This document shows, one piece after another, positions 1 to 5,461 of a stretch of 5,461 nucleotides of DNA. The stretch lies in assembly GCA_900321955.1 (NCBI GenBank), contig ONXX01000091.1, forward strand, positions 1-5,461. Direction: 5' to 3'. A program made the translations under genes and the position numbers. This DNA is from an uncultured Bacillota bacterium (lineage in GTDB: Bacteria; Bacillota_I; Bacilli_A; Erysipelotrichales; Erysipelotrichaceae). Every line of letters begins with the position of its first letter. Position 1 is the stretch's first letter. The notes below the pieces were generated by a model. It saw nothing but the letters and a program-made list of their open reading frames with translations, was not told where the DNA came from and did no database searches.

Positions 1-180
1 ATAATAGTCCCTTGATACGGTCTGACTTCCTGCCGCAGAAAAGAAACAGGTTCCTTCATCAAAGGGAGAAAGCTGATACTTCGATTGAATCAGCGATGCC
101 AGACCGTCAATGCCCTGCCTTAGATCGGTATAGCCGGCAGCGATGTAGGTCTTATTAACGCCAAACCCTTCCTCAAACAT
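1..180 (-). pseudogene. tnpB: IS66 family TnpB, 5' part only, frameshifted at codon 44
   Basis: TnpB is the second accessory protein of IS66 elements (IS66 Orf2-like family). The start is ATG at 180-178, inside the end of tnpA, with a weak AAGGCGG ribosome binding site about 6 bases upstream. The first 44 codons match the family well: MFEEGFGVNKTYIAAGYTDL, then RQGIDGLASLI, then SPFDEGT. After that the zero frame gives CFFSAAGSQTVSRDYY, which is unlike TnpB. The next frame gives LFLFCGRKSDRIKGLL, which is the conserved continuation (FxFCGRKxDRIKxL). One base has therefore been lost between positions 49 and 50. The zero frame has no stop before the window edge, so the full extent of the broken product cannot be seen. 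Confidence 0.85.
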
Positions 181-632
181 GGGACGCCGCCTTTAATATA
201 CGAAGTAGGAAGGCATCGGATATGTCTTCGTTTTGTTTCAATGAAGGCACTTCCACTATGTAATATCACTAAAGGACGCTTATGATCGCTTTGTGACATA
301 AGCGAACTCTCTTCAATCGGGAAGAAGGCAGTTTGAGATAAGGGTTCCTTTTTGATCAGGCCTTTGCCAGAAATCTTATGCGCAAGTTCATCGCCGATCT
401 TCTTGTGGTAGTACCAGTATGATCTGACAGACAGTTTATTCTTGATACACCAGTCCATCACCGTCATCCCGGTTTCAGATATCTCCTTCTTGCACCTGGC
501 TATGGCATTTGCCCAGAAGATTCTTTTTACTTCCCTGGCGGAATTTGGACGATCAGAATCCAGATCATCATCGGTCAAACTGCTATCAGTTTCCGCAACA
601 GCTATTTCATATTCGACATTATCGTTCATCAT
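173..632 (-). pseudogene. tnpA: IS66 accessory protein TnpA, frameshifted near its C-terminus
   Basis: TnpA is a small helix-turn-helix-like accessory protein needed, with TnpB, for IS66 transposition; its biochemical role is not well defined. The start chosen is ATG at 632-630, 11 bases after a strong GGAGG at 648-644. A TTG further upstream at 650 overlaps that site and is unlikely. The N-terminal ~35 residues are acidic. Then comes the family's conserved region, including W-x-x-x-I-x-R-C and SETGMTVMDWCIKNKLS followed by SYWYYHKKI. Near the end, VILHSGSAFIET is typical, but after codon 133 the frame goes wrong. Removing one A from the AAAA run (plus-strand TTTT, 231-234) gives NEDISDAFLLRILKAASHV and a stop at 173-175, the normal family C-terminus, for a 152-residue protein. 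Unrepaired, the frame runs on with unrelated residues to 120. The restored stop overlaps the tnpB start by 8 bases. Confidence 0.85.
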
Positions 633-659
633 ACCTACAAAAACCTCCAAAACCTAAAT

Positions 660-689
660 ATTCTCACCTCAATTCTCTAAAAAACCCAA
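660..689 (-). promoter_or_regulatory. Possible tnpA promoter (weak)
   Basis: On the minus strand there is a -35-like TTGGGT (689-684), an 18-base spacer and a -10-like GAGAAT (665-660). It lies just inside the terminal repeat and would give a short leader carrying the GGAGG ribosome binding site at 648-644. Both boxes are poor matches, so this is only a candidate. Confidence 0.2.
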
Positions 690-697
690 GGTTATTT

Positions 698-723
698 GTA
701 GGTACGGATTATTTGGCGGTTAC
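698..723 (-). repeat. IS66 terminal inverted repeat
   Basis: Read on the minus strand from 723, the sequence starts GTAACCGCCAAATAATCCGT and continues for a few bases with CCTAC-like sequence. The position, about 90 bases upstream of the tnpA start and pointing inwards, fits an IS66 terminus. The outer edge at 723 is set by the GTAA start. The inner edge near 698 is approximate because the matching repeat at the other end is not in the window. Confidence 0.75.
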
Positions 724-863
724 CTTATTTTAAGGATGCATGGACTTGAAAGCCTATCAGTAAAAAGAAAACCTGAATGCTTTCAACATCTGTCATCAAA
801 CGTCTCAAGCATGCAGGAATATGTGTTTAGATTGAAAACTGATATTGGTTTGGATCTATTCCA

Positions 864-911
864 CCCACACGATAATTTAGAGGGAAATTTCCAGACCAAC
901 ACGATAATTTA
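864..911. repeat. 16-bp direct repeat flanking a 10-bp palindrome
   Basis: Two copies of CC(C/A)ACACGATAATTTA lie at 864-879 and 896-911, 32 bases apart start to start, with a single mismatch. Between them is the perfect palindrome GGAAATTTCC at 883-892. Read on the minus strand the block begins TGTAAATTATCGTGTTGG at 913. Tandem repeats of this kind next to a TGT terminus are typical of the ends of IS21-family elements, which carry multiple transposase binding sites. No transposase gene is visible here, so this identity is an inference; a regulator binding site pair is the alternative. Confidence 0.6.
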
Positions 912-940
912 CACTATCTTATTTTTTTCAAAAGCAGAGA

Positions 941-958
941 GATCTGATCCTCCAGATC
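941..958 (-). terminator. Weak candidate terminator hairpin after the operon
   Basis: On the minus strand, 25 bases after the transglutaminase stop codon, GATCTG pairs with CAGATC across a 6-base loop. The tail TCTCTGCTTTTG is only moderately U-rich, and the stem is just 6 bp, so this would be a poor intrinsic terminator. I see no better one before the mobile DNA. Confidence 0.2.
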
Positions 959-982
959 ATTACTGTAATGGAAAGAGCGGAT

Positions 983-3085
983 CTATGCGGATTTCCGGAT
1001 CCTGATCCTGCTGAAGAGCCGATCAAAAAAGAGCCGGATAAGCAGTTTCCTGTTTTCTTTAAACAAAACGACATCGTTTTCATCAACGATCCTGCTGCCG
1101 TAGATCAGTTCTTCGTAGATCGGTATGATAGCCGCAGTCTGGAAATAAGGGGTATTCTTAAGTCTTAAGGCAAATTCGCTCAGGGTCTCATCTTTTCTGA
1201 GACCTGATCCCATCTGTTTAAGCAATCTGAGGTTCTGTTTGAAAAGGAGCATAACTTTCTGCTGCGAAGACAGCCGGTTAAAATGGATCTTATTCAGCAC
1301 CTGAAAGATCACGATCAGAACAAACACGAAAGCAACGCTGATGAGAAACAGCGGCAAGAAACTGAGCTGATCTTTATTATCATCCTGAACGGGGCTGTTC
1401 TCGCTGCTTGTGTTTTCTTCAATGGAGGGGTTCTCCTGGGTGTCGGCTGTTGAGTGAGACGAGGGAGTCGGTTCAAAATCCAGCCAGCCGAAGCCATCGA
1501 GATAAACTTCCGGCCAGGCGTGGGCCATGTAAGAGCGGACATCGGCCTGACCGTTTCTTAAGGAAAAGGTATAACCCTGGACAAAACGGGCCGGTATACC
1601 CTGAGCTCTGGCTAAAAGGACAAAAGCCGTCGCATAGTGCACGCAATAGCCCTTCTGGCTTTCGAAAAGCAGGTAGTCAAGAAAATCAGCAGCTGTATGC
1701 ACGCTTTCGGGCAGCTCGCCGGGTTTCAGATCGTATTGCATAGAACTGAGAAGTGTTTCGATAGCCAGCAGTTTTTCATAGTCATTGGCGGCATCTTTGA
1801 GCGTTTCTTCAAGAAGCACGGCCGTCTTTGCCGAAAGCTGCGGTTTTTGCCCGTAGATGTCACGGATCGTTTTCTGATAGGTTTTATAGCCCTCAAAGGT
1901 GCAGATCTTCGGATCGGCCGAAGTGACGATCTTCAAAGCTTCACTGAAGGTGTCGGCATCGACGGGTCTTTGGTCGGCGATCGCGTTCTTAAGATCTTCG
2001 TCATTACGGAAGAAGTGATAAAAGCGGATCCTGTAGGACGGTTTTATTGTTGAGTCAAAAAAGAGGTCGCCGCCGGACTGAGTGAGCGGTGTCTTCTCGA
2101 TATAAGGCAGGGACTTGAGCGGACTGAAGATGTGAGCAGTCACGATCCCGCTGCAGTCGATGTCAAGATAGACGTTTCGCAGATGATCGAAATAAATGTC
2201 TCCGTCCGAGGAGATGACGGCACAGAGAGTTTCAAGAACATCGTAGATCCGATAGTCGATGGCGCTTTCATCGGTCTTGATCCAGTGCAGGTCTTCAAAG
2301 GTATCAAAGGTCTTGCCGCCGAGTTTGATGGTGTCTTTTCCGTAATAACTGGAACTGACCTTCATGATCCTTCGGGAATTTTTATAGAGACCGTTTCCCA
2401 AAGAAACAACATCCGCGAACCCGGTAAAAAGACTGTCGCTGTCGCTTGAAGAAGAAAAGTTATGCTTATTGACAAGGCTTTCCCATTTGGCTCTGATCCA
2501 CCAGCCGGGGCCTTTGAGGAAATCCCATTCGTAGGGTCTGTCCGGGAGTTGGAAACGGCCGAGCATCAGGATCATCAGCAGGAGCAACGGAGCCAGATAG
2601 AGACTGTGCATGTTCAGATCGGTGTTCCCTTGTTTTGGCCAGCGGATCTGAATGATCTCAACGATATTGATCAGCAGAAAAAAGAAGAACGGCAGAAAAA
2701 CGGCCTTGTCTGTTTTGGCTTTATCGACGATCGACAGAAATAACAGGAAGAAGCAGGCGCCGATCACAAGATAACGGCTGAAAGGATGGTGTTCGATCGC
2801 TTTGATGATAAGAAGACACGATAAACAGACGACGCCGATCAGCAGATAGCGGTCGGCATCGGCCGGCAAGCCGCAGATCAGGAAGTAAAGAAGGAATATG
2901 GCGGCAGACGATATGCTTATCAACAGGCGTCTTTGTTTGTTCTGATATAGCAGGAAAAGAAAGAAGAAGTCTGAACTCAGACAAAGCGGAACGACGGGGA
3001 TCTTCGGATCGGAAAAAAGACCCAGGCAGACCGCCAGGCTCAGAGGCAGCAGATGGATGAGGTCACGCAAAAGATCGAAGATCAT
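983..3085 (-). CDS. Membrane-anchored transglutaminase-like protein (YebA/TgpA-type)
   Basis: This 700-residue protein is the third gene of the operon. The N-terminal ~180 residues contain about seven hydrophobic segments (roughly 10-24, 31-47, 53-72, 79-95, 104-120, 128-146, 160-177). A long extracytoplasmic part follows (about 180-574), with the transglutaminase-like core at about 420-540. The catalytic triad is visible: Cys481 in KGYCVHYATAFVLLAR, His522 in YMAHAWPEV and Asp536 in GWLDFEPTPS. A Ser/Thr/Asn/Glu-rich linker (541-573) leads to another membrane segment (about 575-597) and a basic cytoplasmic tail of ~100 residues like DUF4129. Family members are cysteine-dependent enzymes acting on peptide or protein substrates, and the true substrate is unknown. 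The length is close to that of B. subtilis YebA. The start ATG overlaps the DUF58 stop (ATGA), with AGAGGT 3 bases upstream, which suggests translational coupling. Stop is TAG. No key residue is missing. Confidence 0.93.
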   Translation of the reverse strand: MIFDLLRDLIHLLPLSLAVCLGLFSDPKIPVVPLCLSSDFFFLFLLYQNKQRRLLISISSAAIFLLYFLICGLPADADRYLLIGVVCLSCLLIIKAIEHHPFSRYLVIGACFFLLFLSIVDKAKTDKAVFLPFFFFLLINIVEIIQIRWPKQGNTDLNMHSLYLAPLLLLMILMLGRFQLPDRPYEWDFLKGPGWWIRAKWESLVNKHNFSSSSDSDSLFTGFADVVSLGNGLYKNSRRIMKVSSSYYGKDTIKLGGKTFDTFEDLHWIKTDESAIDYRIYDVLETLCAVISSDGDIYFDHLRNVYLDIDCSGIVTAHIFSPLKSLPYIEKTPLTQSGGDLFFDSTIKPSYRIRFYHFFRNDEDLKNAIADQRPVDADTFSEALKIVTSADPKICTFEGYKTYQKTIRDIYGQKPQLSAKTAVLLEETLKDAANDYEKLLAIETLLSSMQYDLKPGELPESVHTAADFLDYLLFESQKGYCVHYATAFVLLARAQGIPARFVQGYTFSLRNGQADVRSYMAHAWPEVYLDGFGWLDFEPTPSSHSTADTQENPSIEENTSSENSPVQDDNKDQLSFLPLFLISVAFVFVLIVIFQVLNKIHFNRLSSQQKVMLLFKQNLRLLKQMGSGLRKDETLSEFALRLKNTPYFQTAAIIPIYEELIYGSRIVDENDVVLFKENRKLLIRLFFDRLFSRIRIRKSA

Positions 3086-4248
3086 AGCACCTCTCTTAAG
3101 TCGTCATCCGTTTTGATGAAGAGGAAGCCGGTGTTTTCGCCGCTTTGGATCTGACTGAGAGCAACATCGGGCCGATCGCCGATCACGACGACGGTCAGCG
3201 GCAGATCTCGCTGCCGCAGCAGTCCGATCAAAGAGGAATAGGACGGATCCATCCGGCCGAGGATCAGAAAGACCATCGCTTTATTGAACAACGTATTTGA
3301 GGAAAGGATCCCGCTGCAGAGAACAGCCGGCCTTTTGGCGCTGCTGAAGCGGAAAGCCGAGAGCCGTTCGTAGTTTGTTTCAAAACTGTGCAGGGAATCG
3401 CCGTTCAGTTCTTCCGCGGTCTCTTCTTCAAGATAAACAGTCACCGGGATCGCTTTCTGCAAGAAGAACAGATCCAGGGCAATTACAGTCTCCAGGATCT
3501 TGTTTTCCACGGGCAGATATTCCTTAGGATCTTCCGTATACCGGCAGGAGTCCATGATCAAAGCGATGCCCTGACGCTCTTCACCGTTCATCTGTCTCAC
3601 CATCAGTTTCTGCGAAGCGGCAGAAACTTTCCAGTTGATGAATCTGAGATCGTCACCGGGGATGTAGTCTCTCAGTAAAAGGTCGGCGACATTGCGCCTG
3701 AAGCTGTTTTCTCTCAAGGTGTTTAAGGTCTCCCTGTCCGATGCAAGATTATCAAGTCGGATGATGTCCGGCTTCACTCTGACAAAAAGCGGCCTTCTGA
3801 TCTTGCGGGTGAAGCTGAAGAGCCTGAAGAAGTCCTGGATCACGACAGCTTTGATCCCGATGTGGTATTCGCCGCGATAGCGGCAGATCAAAGAATTCCG
3901 TTTGACGATGCGGTTGCCATGGAAGAGCTCGTATTCACTTTGCATATCAGGGTCACTGACAGAAGAAAAATCCGGGAAGAATAGGACACGGATACCGGAA
4001 AAGGGAATGAAACTGTCGTTCTGCAGGACGAATCTGTAATCGGATCGATGATTGGCGATCAGATCGTGGCTGTTGATGTGCTGATCGATCCTGAAATAGT
4101 GATTGACCAAAAATATATAAAAAAGCGACAAAAAAGGGATCATCGTAAGCAATATGAAAAAACCGTATGCGGTCTGCGTGCCGGAAACGGTGATGAAGAT
4201 CAGGGAAAGGATCCACAAAATCATCAGGATGATCCGGTTTCTGCGCAT
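3082..4248 (-). CDS. DUF58 family membrane protein (YeaD-like)
   Basis: The product has 388 residues, within the usual range for DUF58 proteins. Two hydrophobic segments at about 7-23 and 29-48 anchor it in the membrane with a very short outside loop. A beta-rich stretch follows (about 50-155). The signature DUF58 motif is at 194-216: DYIPGDDLRFINWKVSAASQ, then KLMV. The remaining half has the alternating pattern of a von Willebrand A-like fold, starting GIALIMDSC at 227-235. The metal site that is DxSxS in true vWA domains is reduced here to D233-S234 followed by Cys-Arg-Tyr, so metal binding is doubtful. DUF58 proteins are the usual partners of MoxR ATPases and probably serve as their membrane-bound substrate or adaptor. 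The ATG is preceded by TGGAG at 4260-4256, spaced 7 bases from the start, and the upstream stop codon lies in that spacer. The C-terminus overlaps the next gene by 4 bases. Confidence 0.93.
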   Translation of the reverse strand: MRRNRIILMILWILSLIFITVSGTQTAYGFFILLTMIPFLSLFYIFLVNHYFRIDQHINSHDLIANHRSDYRFVLQNDSFIPFSGIRVLFFPDFSSVSDPDMQSEYELFHGNRIVKRNSLICRYRGEYHIGIKAVVIQDFFRLFSFTRKIRRPLFVRVKPDIIRLDNLASDRETLNTLRENSFRRNVADLLLRDYIPGDDLRFINWKVSAASQKLMVRQMNGEERQGIALIMDSCRYTEDPKEYLPVENKILETVIALDLFFLQKAIPVTVYLEEETAEELNGDSLHSFETNYERLSAFRFSSAKRPAVLCSGILSSNTLFNKAMVFLILGRMDPSYSSLIGLLRQRDLPLTVVVIGDRPDVALSQIQSGENTGFLFIKTDDDLREVL

Positions 4249-4252
4249 TCTT

Positions 4253-5173
4253 TCACTCCAGCGGGATCTCTATAGAGGAAATAAGCTTTCTGAGGAGAGA
4301 ATCGACGTTCTTTTTGAGGATCCGGGCTTCGGAGCTCAGGACCAGCCGGTGGTGCAGGACGTTGATTGCCGTTTTGCGGACATCATCCGGTTTGACGAAG
4401 TCCCTTCCTTCGATCAGAGCCCTTGCCTGTGCGGCTCGTATCAGCATCAGCATCGCCCGGGGACTGGCGCCTAAGACAAAGTTTTCATCTTCTCTGCTTG
4501 CGGCGATGATGTTTTGAACATATGTCAAAAGACGGTCACTGACATGGACCTCTTCGGTCTTTTTCTGCAAAGCCAGGATGTCTTCGCCTTTGCAGACGGC
4601 CGGCGGGGTCTCAACGGTCTTTCCGTTAAGAAAATCTTTGCCCAATCGGATCTCTTCGTCCTTATCAAGATAGCCGATCGAAAGTTTCATCATGAAACGG
4701 TCCAGCTGGGCTTCCGGCAGAGGATAGGTCCCGAGGAATTCGATCGGGTTCTGGGTCGCAATGACCATAAAAGGCTGCGGAAGCTGATGTTTCTGACCGT
4801 CAACACTGACCTGCCCTTCCGCCATGGCTTCAAGCAAGGCGGCCTGGGTCTTCGGTGAGGCCCGGTTGATCTCATCGGCGAGGATCAGCTGATGCATGAT
4901 GGCACCTTCCTTGTAGGTGAAGTCGCCGCTCGTCATGTTGTAGATCGAAACGCCGGTCACATCCGACGGCAGCGTATCCGGAGTAAACTGGATCCGGCCG
5001 AAACTGCAGTCGATGCTGGAAGAAAGAGTCCTGGCCAATGTGGTCTTGCCGACACCGGGCACATCTTCAAGTAAGACATGGCCCCCGGAAAGAAGACAGA
5101 TCAAAAGATCATCCACGACATCTTCTTTTCCCACGAAATAAGAATTGATCTGATCTCTGAGTTTCTTTATCAT
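4253..5173 (-). CDS. MoxR family AAA+ ATPase (YeaC-like)
   Basis: The 306-residue protein has the full set of MoxR motifs. Walker A is at 36-47 (EDVPGVGKTTLA, with K43 and T44). Walker B is at 96-103 (LILADEIN, with D100 and E101). Sensor 1 is N142 in ATQNP, the arginine finger is R159 in PEAQLDRF, and sensor 2 is R239 in GASPRAM. The C-terminal part (about 225-295) is the helical lid. There is no signal peptide, so it is cytoplasmic. MoxR proteins form ATP-driven rings that remodel or mature partner proteins, usually encoded next to a DUF58/vWA gene, exactly as here. It is the first gene of the operon. The start ATG at 5173-5171 gives the normal family N-terminus. An AGGA lies 12 bases upstream, which is a weak and distant ribosome binding site, and the nearest clear promoter is at 5200-5228. 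The stop TGA is 4 bases before the DUF58 start. Confidence 0.96.
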   Translation of the reverse strand: MIKKLRDQINSYFVGKEDVVDDLLICLLSGGHVLLEDVPGVGKTTLARTLSSSIDCSFGRIQFTPDTLPSDVTGVSIYNMTSGDFTYKEGAIMHQLILADEINRASPKTQAALLEAMAEGQVSVDGQKHQLPQPFMVIATQNPIEFLGTYPLPEAQLDRFMMKLSIGYLDKDEEIRLGKDFLNGKTVETPPAVCKGEDILALQKKTEEVHVSDRLLTYVQNIIAASREDENFVLGASPRAMLMLIRAAQARALIEGRDFVKPDDVRKTAINVLHHRLVLSSEARILKKNVDSLLRKLISSIEIPLE

Positions 5174-5199
5174 TGTTTTGATCGTTCCTGTATATAACT

Positions 5200-5228
5200 A
5201 TTATACCTGAACCGGACAGAGGCACAAA
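5200..5228 (-). promoter_or_regulatory. Likely operon promoter with perfect -10 box
   Basis: On the minus strand a perfect TATAAT lies at 5205-5200, 26 bases before the moxR-like start. The -35 region is weak: TTTGTG at 5228-5223 with a 17-base spacer, or TTGTGC at 5227-5222 with 16. Transcription would start near 5193, giving a leader of about 20 bases. The weak -35 box leaves room for an activator or an alternative promoter further upstream. Confidence 0.55.
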
Positions 5229-5283
5229 CAAGCACGACCGGGCAGGAAACGGCGGAGGACCGTGTTTGGAGCGGATCGACGTC

Positions 5284-5300
5284 CGGTCAGAGTGTGACCG
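5284..5300. repeat. Inverted repeat CGGTCA-5-TGACCG upstream of the operon
   Basis: A 6-bp perfect inverted repeat with a 5-base spacer (GAGTG) lies about 80 bases upstream of the -10 box. It could be a protein binding site or a small hairpin. No T-run follows on either strand, so it is not a terminator. It is short enough to be chance. Confidence 0.3.
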
Positions 5301-5338
5301 ATATTGAAACAACGTACAGTTGACGGATGTTCCATAAT

Positions 5339-5461
5339 TCAAGGCATCGATATGGAAATGATCAAAAGTCTGTGTGACCACTTGTGATCATTTTCAACTA
5401 AAAGTTGATTCTGTTTTAAAGCAATATCCTTCACAATAAAAGTATGGAAAGCAGAAAGATC
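5339..5461 (-). CDS. Possible 3' end of an unidentified gene (doubtful)
   Basis: A minus-strand frame enters from the right edge and is open for 40 codons before TGA at 5341-5339. Its end reads IALKQNQLLVENDHKWSHR, then LLIISISMP. I recognise no family. Forty open codons are not improbable by chance over six frames, and two inverted repeats lie inside it, so it may be non-coding. Confidence 0.2.
   Translation of the reverse strand, partial: DLSAFHTFIVKDIALKQNQLLVENDHKWSHRLLIISISMP
5356..5393. repeat. Long inverted repeat, 14-bp arms with one mismatch
   Basis: The arm AAATGATCAAAAGT (5356-5369) pairs with ACTTGTGATCATTT (5380-5393) around a 10-base loop CTGTGTGACC; only A5365/G5384 do not pair. 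It is followed on the plus strand by a short T-run and by a second small inverted repeat. It could be an A+T-rich terminator between neighbouring genes or an operator for a gene starting to the right. It overlaps a minus-strand open frame at 5339-5461, which makes that frame less likely to be coding. Confidence 0.6.
5394..5408. repeat. Small inverted repeat TCAACT-AAA-AGTTGA
   Basis: A perfect 6-bp inverted repeat with a 3-base spacer sits directly against the right edge of the longer inverted repeat at 5356-5393. The pair of adjacent hairpins suggests a regulatory or termination region rather than coding sequence. Confidence 0.45.

Larger units (their letters stand above)
1..723 (-). mobile_element. 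IS66-family insertion sequence, one end (tnpA, start of tnpB)
   Basis: The element reads on the minus strand from its terminal repeat at 723 leftwards and leaves the window at position 1, so tnpC and the far end are not visible. Three things support the assignment: a terminus beginning GTAACCGCC, which fits the GTAA-type start known for IS66 ends; a tnpA with an HTH-like region and the C-terminal pattern of IS66 accessory proteins; and a tnpB start with the family's GYTDLRQGIDGLASLI pattern. tnpA and tnpB overlap by 8 bases when the tnpA frame is restored, as is usual for this family. IS66 elements make 8-bp target duplications, so CTTATTTT at 724-731 is the expected duplicate; the second copy would lie outside the window. 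Both visible genes look frameshifted, so this copy is probably not active unless the indels are sequencing errors. Confidence 0.9.
732..982. other. Intergenic region with possible mobile-element remnant
   Basis: These 251 bases lie between the IS66 end (plus its putative 8-bp target duplication) and the stop codon of the transglutaminase gene. I see no supportable gene. A plus-strand frame is open at 736-1005 but it has no ribosome binding site, shows no recognisable motif and runs into the antisense of the transglutaminase gene. The stretch is richer in A+T than the operon. It holds the direct repeats at 864-911, a run of seven T at 922-928, a small hairpin at 941-958 and a 13-base palindrome CATTACTGTAATG at 958-970. 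Confidence 0.6.

Noticed and set aside
633..650. Longer tnpA start at TTG (650)
   Set aside because: The strong GGAGG at 648-644 would lie inside the coding sequence, and the ATG at 632 is correctly placed after it.
958..970. Perfect 13-base palindrome CATTACTGTAATG
   Set aside because: The single-base centre leaves no hairpin loop, there is no T-run, and one such short palindrome is expected by chance on this scale.
736..1005. Plus-strand open frame of 89 codons between the IS66 end and the operon
   Set aside because: It has no ribosome binding site and no recognisable motif, contains the direct repeats, and overlaps the 3' end of the transglutaminase gene in antisense.
1408..2743. Several plus-strand open frames of 90-140 codons opposite the transglutaminase gene
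   Set aside because: They are antisense to a clearly coding gene with an intact catalytic triad and show no family features of their own.
5109..5381. Minus-strand open frame of 90 codons overlapping the moxR-like start
   Set aside because: It starts at GTG without a ribosome binding site, runs across the operon promoter, and overlaps the well-supported ATPase gene out of frame.
1..5461. tRNA, rRNA, CRISPR array, riboswitch or a new defence system
   Set aside because: No cloverleaf, regular spacer-repeat series or known aptamer core was seen, and the only complete genes form a known MoxR-DUF58-transglutaminase module.

Overview
This window looks like chromosomal DNA from a mid-GC Bacillota (Firmicutes) genome. 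The evidence is strong AGGAGG-like ribosome binding sites, a perfect TATAAT box, the yeaC-yeaD-yebA-type gene order known from Bacillus, and an IS66 element of the Firmicutes type. The Erysipelotrichia are my best guess for the class, but that is an inference from general feel and not from a marker gene.

Layout, left to right. Positions 1-723 are one end of an IS66-family insertion sequence read on the minus strand: the terminal inverted repeat at 698-723, tnpA (173-632), and the first part of tnpB (180 to beyond the left edge). Both transposon genes appear to carry single-base frameshifts. Positions 724-982 hold no convincing gene. They contain a 16-bp direct repeat flanking a palindrome, which looks like the multi-repeat end of another mobile element, and a weak hairpin after the operon. 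Positions 983-5173 are a tight three-gene minus-strand operon: a MoxR AAA+ ATPase (4253-5173), a DUF58 membrane protein (3082-4248) and a membrane-anchored transglutaminase-like protein (983-3085). Positions 5174-5461 are mostly non-coding, with the operon promoter, several inverted repeats and possibly the 3' end of another gene.

How the genes work together. MoxR, DUF58 and transglutaminase genes form a widespread conserved module. The MoxR ATPase is thought to act as a chaperone-like remodeller on the DUF58 (von Willebrand A-like) partner at the inner face of the membrane, while the transglutaminase-like domain lies outside the membrane. In this operon the second and third genes overlap by 4 bases and the first two are 4 bases apart, with the stop codon lying between the ribosome binding site and the next start. 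The three products should therefore be made in a coupled way. Their substrate is not known from this sequence.

I did not find a clearly new biological system. The observations most worth checking are the paired frameshifts in the IS66 genes, the possible nested mobile-element end at 864-913, the strong excess of GATC sites, and the long hairpin at 5356-5393.
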